A DNA stretch of 64,000 nucleotides from a bacterium (GTDB lineage: Bacteria; Pseudomonadota; Alphaproteobacteria; SP197): the NCBI GenBank assembly GCA_028821455.1, contig JAPPGE010000069.1:1-64000 (forward strand). Direction: 5' to 3'. A program made the position numbers and the translations under genes. How positions within the stretch are numbered: the first letter of the stretch is position 1; each line of letters opens with the position of its first letter. The notes under the pieces are model-generated. The model ran no database searches and was not told the origin of the DNA. It saw nothing but the letters and a program-made list of their open reading frames with translations. Positions 45,333-52,389 of the stretch are shown in pieces.

Positions 45333-46760
45333 GTGGCAAGGCACATTCCCGAAGAGAGCCTCCGGGCGATCGAAGAGGTGGTAAGGCAACGTCCGGAGGG
45401 CATGACATCACCTGAGATCGAGGTTGCGCTGGACGTCCCGTTGCCGCGCCGTACCCTGCAGTACCGCCTGAAGACTCTCGTCGACGATGGCCGCCTGCTC
45501 AGGGATGGAAGGGGTCGCTGGGTGCGCTACCGAGCGACAAACCTGGCTCCAGGGCCCGTACAGGTGACCACCAGGTCTCCCTCATCCGGTACGCAGGCCA
45601 CGGCATGGATCCAGCTGTCTGCAGCAGGCCAGGACATCCGCAACCATGTCCGACAGCCGTTGGGGACACGTCAACCGGTCGGTTACGACCGAAGCTTCCT
45701 TGAAGAATACCGGCCGAACGAGACTTGGTACCTTTCGCAGGCACAGCGATGTGAACTGCGGGAGATCGGCGAGACCGAAACGGCCCAGCAACCCGCCGGC
45801 ACTCACGCGAGGAAGGTGCTGAACCGGCTCCTGATCGACCTTTCCTGGAATTCGAGTCGGCTGGAGGGCAACACCTACTCCCTGCTCGAGACCGAGCGTC
45901 TGATCGAACGTGGTGAGCATGCTCGAGGAAGGGAACTGCGCGAAACACAGATGATTCTGAACCACAGGGATGCCATCTCATTCCTGGTCGACAGCCCCCG
46001 GGACATCGGTTTCAACCGCCAGACCATTCTCAATCTGCACGCATTTCTTGCAGACAATCTTCTTGCCGATCCCGGTGCGCCGGGACGGCTCCGGTACGCC
46101 GCCGTGGGCATTCAGGGATCTGTCTTTCATCCCATGGAATTGCCGCAGCTCATCGAGGACTCCTTCGACCGGCTTCTGAACAAGGCAAAGAGGATTGTTG
46201 ATCCCTTCGAGCAGGCATTCTTCGTGCTGGTGCACCTGCCATACCTGCAATCCTTCGACGATGTGAACAAGCGGGTGTCCAGACTGGCGGCGAACATCCC
46301 GTTCATCAAGGCGAACCTGTCGCCTCTTTCCTTCGAGGAGATGCCGCGTGACCTCTACACGGAAGCGATACTCGGTGTGTACGAACTCAAGCGTACTGAG
46401 TTGCTGCGCGATCTCTTTCAATGGGCCTATCGGCGATCCGCTTCACACTACACTGCGATGCGCCAGTCGCTCGGCGAGCCCGACCCCTTCCGGTTGACCC
46501 ACCGCACGGCGATCCACGATCTTGTCGCGGACATCATCCGAAGGCGAATGGACAAGGGTGCGGCGGCGACGCACATCAGCGCATGGGCGGCAGACCATGT
46601 TGGAGAAGCGGAACGGGAGCGTTTTCGTGATGTCGTCGAACGACAACTGATGAGCGTCCACGAAGGCAACTTCTCCCGCTACCGAGTCAGGCCTTCCGAA
46701 TTCGTCGCCTGGCAGGAGGCTTGGCAATCCTGTAGCGATGCGCTCTTCAACCGCCAATGA
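45333..46760 (+). CDS. Fic-domain protein with N-terminal winged helix
   Basis: A 475-residue protein. Residues 1-70 form a winged-helix/helix-turn-helix (EESLRAIEEVVRQRPEGMTS, then LPRRTLQYRLKTLVDDGRLL). The Fic region spans about 160-330. The inhibitory-helix motif S-x3-E-G is intact at 174-179 (NSSRLEGNTYSLLETERL). The active-site loop reads QSFDDVNKRVSRLAANIPFI at 306-325: the canonical HPFxDGNGRxxR has Gln at the catalytic His and Val/Lys for the two glycines. AMP transfer by the usual mechanism is therefore doubtful, although this 'FxDVNKRxSR' variant recurs in a Fic subgroup I recall. GTG start with GGAG 7 nt upstream. Its 3' end overlaps the convergent SDR gene by 14 bp. Confidence 0.85.
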   Translation: MARHIPEESLRAIEEVVRQRPEGMTSPEIEVALDVPLPRRTLQYRLKTLVDDGRLLRDGRGRWVRYRATNLAPGPVQVTTRSPSSGTQATAWIQLSAAGQDIRNHVRQPLGTRQPVGYDRSFLEEYRPNETWYLSQAQRCELREIGETETAQQPAGTHARKVLNRLLIDLSWNSSRLEGNTYSLLETERLIERGEHARGRELRETQMILNHRDAISFLVDSPRDIGFNRQTILNLHAFLADNLLADPGAPGRLRYAAVGIQGSVFHPMELPQLIEDSFDRLLNKAKRIVDPFEQAFFVLVHLPYLQSFDDVNKRVSRLAANIPFIKANLSPLSFEEMPRDLYTEAILGVYELKRTELLRDLFQWAYRRSASHYTAMRQSLGEPDPFRLTHRTAIHDLVADIIRRRMDKGAAATHISAWAADHVGEAERERFRDVVERQLMSVHEGNFSRYRVRPSEFVAWQEAWQSCSDALFNRQ

Positions 46761-47535
46761 CCGCCTGTCGTGCACACATGCCGCCATCGATGGTCAGCAC
46801 GATGCCGCTGATGAAACGCGCCCGGGGGCTGGCGAGGAAGACGATGGCGTGGGCCATGTCCTCGGAAACCGGGAGAGAGCCGCCCGGCATGCCGGATATC
46901 AGTTCGCGCCACCTGTCGCTGTCACCGAACTTCTTCCGGGCATGATGCTTGAGAGCCATGATGCCGCGCTCGTTTTCCATGTCCCCGGGGCTGATGCCGA
47001 CGACCCTGATCCCGTCGTCGAGACTCGTTCCACCGAGAGCCCGTGTCAGTGTGACGAGCGCACCGTTGGCCGTTACTCCTGCGGCGTAGCCGGACGGCTT
47101 CTGATCGCCCGCCGTGCCGATGTTGTTGACGATCACACCGCGGCCGCGCGCCTTCATTTCAGCATACATGGCACGCATCATCGTGATGTAGCCGAAGAGC
47201 TTGAGATCCCAGGCGGCACGCCAGGTCTCGTCGTCGATATCCAGCAGCGTGCCAAGGGGAATGGCACCGGCATTGTTCACGAGAATGTCGGCGTCGGCGC
47301 AGGCGTGTGCCACCGCACGTGCCTGCTCTCCGCTGGAGAGATCGGCCGCGTGAATGTCGACGGCGACCGCGAATTCGCTCCGGATGGCATTCCTGGCACG
47401 CTCCAGATCCTCTCTTGTCCTTGAGGCCAGGTGGAGGTCTGTCCCTTCCGACGCGAAAACACGGGCGGTGGCCAGGCCGATGCCGCGCGAACCTCCGGTG
47501 ATCAGGACGGTCTTGCCACGAAGTTCAAGGTCCAT
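46747..47535 (-). CDS. SDR-family oxidoreductase with altered catalytic residues
   Basis: A 262-residue short-chain dehydrogenase fold. The cofactor motif LITGGSRGIGLATARVF lies at 11-27 and NNAG at 87-90; the C-terminal part ends SGIVLTIDGGM. The active site is atypical: Tyr150 in PSGYAAGVTANGALVTLTRA is followed at +4 by Val154 instead of Lys, and the position of the catalytic Ser is Gly140 (NNIGTAG). It may bind NAD(P)H and do different chemistry, or serve as a non-catalytic partner. Last gene of the leftward operon. A decayed partial copy lies at 44881-44940. Confidence 0.85.
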   Translation of the reverse strand: MDLELRGKTVLITGGSRGIGLATARVFASEGTDLHLASRTREDLERARNAIRSEFAVAVDIHAADLSSGEQARAVAHACADADILVNNAGAIPLGTLLDIDDETWRAAWDLKLFGYITMMRAMYAEMKARGRGVIVNNIGTAGDQKPSGYAAGVTANGALVTLTRALGGTSLDDGIRVVGISPGDMENERGIMALKHHARKKFGDSDRWRELISGMPGGSLPVSEDMAHAIVFLASPRARFISGIVLTIDGGMCARQAVIGG

Positions 47536-47567
47536 CGCCGGAGTCCTCTCGCCAACGGCAGTCGAGC

Positions 47568-48515
47568 CTACCTGAAGCCATCCGTGGCGCCCACGAGTTC
47601 ATGGATGTTCCCCGGTTCGAGGGCCGTGTGTCCGGCATCGGGCACCAGGCGGAAGTCGGCTTCCGGCCATGCGCGATGAAGGTCCCATGCCGTTCTGGCC
47701 GGTGTACAGATGTCGTAGCGTCCCTGCACGATGACCGCGGGAATGTGCCGGCACCTGTCGATGTTGTCGATGAGCTGGCCGTCGCGGGAGAAGAACCCGC
47801 CGTTGACAAAGTAATGACATTCGATCCGGGCAAAGGCTCTGGCGAAGGCATCGCAGGCGAATCTCTCCATCCGTCCGGGATCGGGGAAGAGCGAAAGAAT
47901 CGATCCTTCCCAGACACTCCATGCTCTCGCTGCCTCGCGTTCCCTGTCGGGATCGCCGGACGTCAGGAGTTGCATGTACGACCCCATCATGTCCTCCCGT
48001 CCGGCTTCGGGAACAGGGGCGAGAAAGTCCTCCCAGGCGTCGGGAAAGACGTGGCTGGCACCGTCCTGGTAGAGCCACCGCAGTTCCGATCTGCGCAGGG
48101 TGAAGATGCCGTAGAGAACGAGTTCACTCACATGCCCGGGATGGGTCTGGGCATAGGCGAGCGCCAGCGCACTTCCCCAGGATCCACCAAAGACAAGCCA
48201 GGAGAAAATTCCGAGATGCTGCCTCAAGACCTCCATGTCTTCGACCAGGTGCCAGGTGGTGTTGGCCTCGAGCGAGGCCCACGGCGTGGAGCGGCCACAG
48301 CCCCTCTGGTCGAACAGGATCACGCGCCAGGCTTCGGGATCGAAGAACTGCCGGTAGTGGGGTCTCACTCCGCCTCCGGGTCCGCCATGAAGGAAGACGG
48401 CAGGCTTGCCTTCAGGATTGCCGCATTCCTCGAAATGGAGCTCGTGGCCGTCCCCGACCACCAGTCGGCCCGATCGATAGGGCTCGACCGGCGGATAGAG
48501 CGAGCGAAGCGTCAC
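47568..48515 (-). CDS. pip: Proline iminopeptidase
   Basis: An alpha/beta-hydrolase (S33) of 315 residues that removes N-terminal proline from peptides. The oxyanion loop is AVFLHGGPGGGVRPHYRQFF, with DQRGCGRSTPWASLEANTTW next; the nucleophile is Ser112 in VFGGSWGSALALAYAQTHPG. The catalytic Asp is in GRYDICTPA and the His in PDAGHTALEPG. It is 6 bp after the PhyH-like gene and 32 bp before the SDR gene in one operon. Confidence 0.93.
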   Translation of the reverse strand: MTLRSLYPPVEPYRSGRLVVGDGHELHFEECGNPEGKPAVFLHGGPGGGVRPHYRQFFDPEAWRVILFDQRGCGRSTPWASLEANTTWHLVEDMEVLRQHLGIFSWLVFGGSWGSALALAYAQTHPGHVSELVLYGIFTLRRSELRWLYQDGASHVFPDAWEDFLAPVPEAGREDMMGSYMQLLTSGDPDREREAARAWSVWEGSILSLFPDPGRMERFACDAFARAFARIECHYFVNGGFFSRDGQLIDNIDRCRHIPAVIVQGRYDICTPARTAWDLHRAWPEADFRLVPDAGHTALEPGNIHELVGATDGFR

Positions 48516-48521
48516 GGATAC

Positions 48522-49328
48522 TCAGACACCATGCCCTGGAGAAGCCTGCGTCCAGACGATCGGGAAACGGTCGCAGTCAAGGCGTGCGCCGTCGGCAAGG
48601 TCCGGCAGAACGGTGGGTACGGAAATCTCGCCAGGACGCAGGTGAAATCGCGCGTCGTCCCCGGTCCACCGGGTCGAGAGCGCCCGGCGCCGATGATGGC
48701 CGGTGTTGCCGGGAGCGCCGTGAACGATCATGCCGTGAAACATCAGCGCGTCACCGGGCTCCATGGCAAAGCGCAGGATGTCGTACCGTTCGCGGTGTGA
48801 TTCGATATCCGGCAAGCGAGGGAGCCCGACTCCCTCATACAGGCGGCCGTCCTCGAAGTGATAGGGGCTGAACTCCTGCCAATGATGGGAGCCCTTCACG
48901 AACTCGACGGCGATGTCGCGGCTGACAGGGTCGAGCGGCAACCACAGCGAACACACCTGGCGTCCGCTGACGGCCCAGTAGGGCTGGTCCTGGTGCCACG
49001 GAGATGGCTTGGTGGTTCCTGGCTCCTTGACCAGGAGATGATCGTCGAAATAGTTGACCTTCTCGGAACCCATGATGAGACCGGCGTAGCCGGCGGCAGG
49101 CGATTCGCGCACGAAGCGCATGAACGCCGGCAGACGATGGGCGAGTTCAACATCGCCGAAGAAACGGCCTTCCCTGGCGTACTCCATGGCATGGGGTCCC
49201 GGGTTGGCCATGGCCTCGTCAACGGCCTTGCGCAGATAGGTGACCCATGCCTCATCGAAGGCGTCGGACAGCAGCACGACGCCGTCTTCCTCGAACACTG
49301 CACGGTCCTGATCGGTCACCTCACGCAC
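48522..49328 (-). CDS. Phytanoyl-CoA dioxygenase (PhyH) family protein
   Basis: A 268-residue Fe(II)/2-oxoglutarate-dependent oxygenase. The iron ligands are His112 and Asp114 (SPWHQDQPYW) and His203 (GMIVHGAPGN); a likely 2-oxoglutarate arginine is Arg220 in RRALSTRW. Bacterial PhyH proteins hydroxylate many small molecules. The neighbouring carnitine- and methylamine-type genes make a quaternary-amine or carnitine-like acid a reasonable guess for the substrate (inference). It starts 3 bp after the stop of the TMADH-like gene. Confidence 0.88.
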   Translation of the reverse strand: MREVTDQDRAVFEEDGVVLLSDAFDEAWVTYLRKAVDEAMANPGPHAMEYAREGRFFGDVELAHRLPAFMRFVRESPAAGYAGLIMGSEKVNYFDDHLLVKEPGTTKPSPWHQDQPYWAVSGRQVCSLWLPLDPVSRDIAVEFVKGSHHWQEFSPYHFEDGRLYEGVGLPRLPDIESHRERYDILRFAMEPGDALMFHGMIVHGAPGNTGHHRRRALSTRWTGDDARFHLRPGEISVPTVLPDLADGARLDCDRFPIVWTQASPGHGV

Positions 49329-49331
49329 GGG

Positions 49332-51422
49332 TCATCCTCCGTCTGCGTTGAACCGGAAGTCCGCCGGCACCTGTTCGACCCGGAAAGGAAGGTCTCCCGG
49401 GTCGGTTTCGTCAAGAGAGCGTGCCGCCAGATGTCCGCTGAAGACAGCCTCCGAGACCAGTCCCGGTACATGGCAATCCCCCACGGCAGTCAGGGTCCGG
49501 ATGTCACCGGCAGCGCCGTTCTCCATCGCCTCGTCGAGTTCGTCGGCCAGTTCGGTCTGCGGGTTGCGCATGGTGACCAGAACCACGCTTGCCGCCTCCC
49601 GGACGGAAGGAGCTTCACCAAACATGCCGGCAACCGTTACCGAGCCCCCCTCCATGGCCACGAGATTGTGATTGAGGAGAACGTCGACGCCACACGAGAC
49701 CAGACGACGATGAATGTCCGCCTGGTCGATCACGAAACGACTCCAGGGCGAAACCATCGCCCCGGTGGCGACGAGAAGGACGCGGTGTCCATCGCGGGCG
49801 AGCTTTTCTGCCAGTGCACCACCCATGACATAGGCGTCGTCATCGAAGATCACCACCGGCGAGTGGACCGGGGCTTTGCCAAGAACATCATCGGGGGTGA
49901 GGACATGCTCGCATGCATGTCCCTGGACTGGATCGATGTTGGTGCGTCCCACTCCGTCACGTCGCCAGTGCGATCCGGTGGCGACAATCACATGACCGAA
50001 CCCCCAGTCCGCCACGTCTGAGGCATTGAGTCTGCTCTCCCGGTACATTTCGACATTGTTCAACCGCTCGATCTGGCCGACGCGCCAGTCCCGCACCCGG
50101 ATCCATTCCTCGAGACCCGGCAGGCGCGCCATCCGGTTGAGATGGCCACCTGGCTCCGACTCTGCGTCGGCCAACGTCACCTCGTAGCCCCGCTCTCCGG
50201 CGGCTCGTGCGGCCTCGAGACCGGCCGGCCCGGCTCCGATGACAAGGACGCGTGTCCCACTGCCGCGCCGGGGCAGCCGCTCAGGGTGCCAGCCACGGCG
50301 CCATTCCTCCGACATGGTGGGATTCTGGGTGCAGCGTATGGGCACGGACATCATGTTGGAGGCCAGGCACACGTTGCAGCCGATGCATTCGCGAATGTCG
50401 TCGATGCGGCCTTCCTCGATCTTGCGGGGCAGGAACGGATCGGCGATCGACGGTCGGGCTGCGCCGATGAAATCAACGACGCCACGTCTGACCATGTCTG
50501 CCATCGTGTCCGGACTGGTGAAACGGCCGACGCCAACGACAGGTCTGGAGGTGAGTGTCTTGACAAAGGCCATGGAAGGTTCCTGCCAGCCCTCCTTGCG
50601 AAAACGGGAGGTCAGCATGTCGTTCGGTCCGCCGACATTCACATCCCACAGATCGGGAACTTCGGCCAGGCACTCGACGACAGCACGGCACTCCTCGTCT
50701 CCCAGATGTACCGGTCCATCCTTCTCGTCGACGCCGAAGCGCAGGGCAACGGCACAGCGTCCCTGCGCCTCTTCCAGGACGTCCTCGAGGGTCTCGCGCA
50801 GCAGGCGCAAGCGATTCTCGAAACATCCTCCGTACTCGTCCGTTCGCCGGTTGATCCGCGGCGACAGGAAGTCCGTGAAGACCGTGATGCCATGGCTGGC
50901 GTAGACGTAGACGAGGTCGAATCCTGCCTCGAGCGCGCGCCTGACACCCGCGCGGTGCCAGCGCCGGACGTTGCGAATGTCGTCGCGTGTCATGGCCCGC
51001 CCATGACCGGGAAAGTCCTGGGGCGGCATGGGTCGCGCAGACGGTCCCAAGGCCGGCAGCCGGCTGTAGGAATTGTGCGATGTGAGACCGGCGTGGGCGA
51101 GCTCGCACCCGGCCAGTGCGCCGTGGCGATGGACGGCCTCCACCATCAGGGCGTGCACGCGCACGTCCTCCCGGCTCCACAGCCTCGTGCTCTGGGCCGA
51201 GGGGATGTCCATGGACGGGTGAATCGAACACCACTCGGTGTTGACCACCGCCCAACCGCCCTCGGCCTTCATGCCGCGCATGGCGGCCTGACCGTGGGGA
51301 AACTGGATGCCGGCGCCGTTGCAGTGGGGAACCTGGTAGAACCTGTTGCGCGCCACGACGGGGCCGATGCGCACCGGCTCGAAGAGAATGTCGTATCGCG
51401 GGTCGCGCGCCACTCTCGTCAC
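49332..51422 (-). CDS. Trimethylamine/dimethylamine dehydrogenase-like flavoprotein
   Basis: A 696-residue iron-sulphur flavoprotein closely resembling TMADH, which oxidatively demethylates trimethylamine. The FMN-linking Cys is present (Cys34 in RNRFYQVPHCNGAG); Tyr174 and His177 lie in DLVYVYASHG; the 4Fe-4S cysteines are 346, 349, 352 and 364 (RECIGCNVC...C); the ADP-binding domain starts VLVIGAGPAGLEAARAAGER. In the aromatic bowl that holds the substrate cation, Tyr60 of TMADH is Trp64 here, Trp264 is kept (Trp259) and Trp355 is replaced by Asn356. The substrate may thus be a different methylated amine. Operon with CaiD-like and PhyH-like genes. Confidence 0.9.
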   Translation of the reverse strand: MTRVARDPRYDILFEPVRIGPVVARNRFYQVPHCNGAGIQFPHGQAAMRGMKAEGGWAVVNTEWCSIHPSMDIPSAQSTRLWSREDVRVHALMVEAVHRHGALAGCELAHAGLTSHNSYSRLPALGPSARPMPPQDFPGHGRAMTRDDIRNVRRWHRAGVRRALEAGFDLVYVYASHGITVFTDFLSPRINRRTDEYGGCFENRLRLLRETLEDVLEEAQGRCAVALRFGVDEKDGPVHLGDEECRAVVECLAEVPDLWDVNVGGPNDMLTSRFRKEGWQEPSMAFVKTLTSRPVVGVGRFTSPDTMADMVRRGVVDFIGAARPSIADPFLPRKIEEGRIDDIRECIGCNVCLASNMMSVPIRCTQNPTMSEEWRRGWHPERLPRRGSGTRVLVIGAGPAGLEAARAAGERGYEVTLADAESEPGGHLNRMARLPGLEEWIRVRDWRVGQIERLNNVEMYRESRLNASDVADWGFGHVIVATGSHWRRDGVGRTNIDPVQGHACEHVLTPDDVLGKAPVHSPVVIFDDDAYVMGGALAEKLARDGHRVLLVATGAMVSPWSRFVIDQADIHRRLVSCGVDVLLNHNLVAMEGGSVTVAGMFGEAPSVREAASVVLVTMRNPQTELADELDEAMENGAAGDIRTLTAVGDCHVPGLVSEAVFSGHLAARSLDETDPGDLPFRVEQVPADFRFNADGG

Positions 51423-51445
51423 ATCTCCACAGAACGGGACCCCGG

Positions 51446-52255
51446 TCAGCGCCCCTTCCAGACCGGCTTGCGCTTCTCCTGGAAGGCGCGGGGGCCCTCC
51501 TTGCGGTCCTCGCTGGGAATCATGACCTCGACCGTGCGGTACTGCCGCGCGTTGACCTTGTTGAGAGCGTCCTGGAATTTCTTGTCCTCTGCATCGCGTA
51601 CGATTTCCTTGGTGACTGCCTGGACAAGGGGCGGCCCGCCGGCAAGGAGTCGTGCGAGTTTCCAGGCTTCATCCATGAGATCCGCTGCAGGCACCACGCG
51701 ATTGACCAGGCCCCAGCGGTGCGCTTCGGCGGCATCGAACCACCTGCCGGTGAGCAGGAGTTCCATGGCGATGTGGTAGGGAATGCGCTTGGGCAGGGCG
51801 ATGCAGGCCGCTGGCGCATAGGTGCCGACTGTGATTTCGGGAAGCGCGAAGGTGGCGTGTTCGGCAGCAATCAGGATGTCGGCGTCGAGGGCGACTTCGA
51901 GTCCGCCGCCGCAACAGATGCCGTTGACGGCGCTGATGATGGGCTTGTTGAGATCGAGCAGATCCTGCATGCCGCCAAACCCTCCAGGTCCGTAATCCTC
52001 CTCGAGCACCTCGAGTTCGGCCGATGCGGCCTTGAGGTCCCAGCCGGCCGAGAAGAACTTCTCGCCGCCGCCCGTCAGGACGGCCACCCTGAGACCGGGA
52101 TCGTCGCGAAATCCGAGAAACACCTCTCCCATCCTGCGGCTCGTCGCATTGTCGATGGCGTTGGCCGGGGGACGATCAAGGGTGACGAGCAGCACGCCGC
52201 CCTCCCGGTGGACAGTCACGCCCTGGCTGGTACCGTCTTCGACAGGCAAGCTCAT
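51446..52255 (-). CDS. caiD: Carnitinyl-CoA dehydratase-like enoyl-CoA hydratase
   Basis: A 269-residue crotonase-fold enzyme very like E. coli CaiD, which interconverts L-carnitinyl-CoA and crotonobetainyl-CoA. Matching stretches are NAIDNATSRRMGEVFLGFRD, GEKFFSAGWDLKAA, YGPGGFGGM and the C-terminal PSEDRKEGPRAFQEKRKPVW. The two catalytic glutamates are kept: Glu120 (GGGLEVAL) and Glu140 (FALPEITVG). First gene of the leftward operon; the divergent acyl-CoA synthetase could make its CoA substrate (inference). Other crotonases of this shape act on different acyl-CoAs, so the symbol is provisional. Confidence 0.85.
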   Translation of the reverse strand: MSLPVEDGTSQGVTVHREGGVLLVTLDRPPANAIDNATSRRMGEVFLGFRDDPGLRVAVLTGGGEKFFSAGWDLKAASAELEVLEEDYGPGGFGGMQDLLDLNKPIISAVNGICCGGGLEVALDADILIAAEHATFALPEITVGTYAPAACIALPKRIPYHIAMELLLTGRWFDAAEAHRWGLVNRVVPAADLMDEAWKLARLLAGGPPLVQAVTKEIVRDAEDKKFQDALNKVNARQYRTVEVMIPSEDRKEGPRAFQEKRKPVWKGR

Positions 52256-52332
52256 GGATCGCTCCCGCGGTTTCGATTCAAGGAATCATCTAACGCCTGC
52301 GCGCCTCCGCCCGCAAGGCGGCCGCGTCCTCC

Positions 52333-52360
52333 TTGACACACCCCATGTCCGGACCATGAT
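52333..52360 (+). promoter_or_regulatory. Candidate promoter of the second acyl-CoA synthetase gene
   Basis: TTGACA at 52333-52338 and CATGAT at 52355-52360 with a 16-bp spacer, 30 bp before the ATG. It lies in the 134-bp divergent region shared with the CaiD operon. A small inverted repeat, GATTC-AAG-GAATC at 52275-52287, lies on the CaiD side and could be an operator. Confidence 0.45.
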
Positions 52361-52389
52361 TTGCCGGCGGCGAAGGCGAGGGGTTCTCG

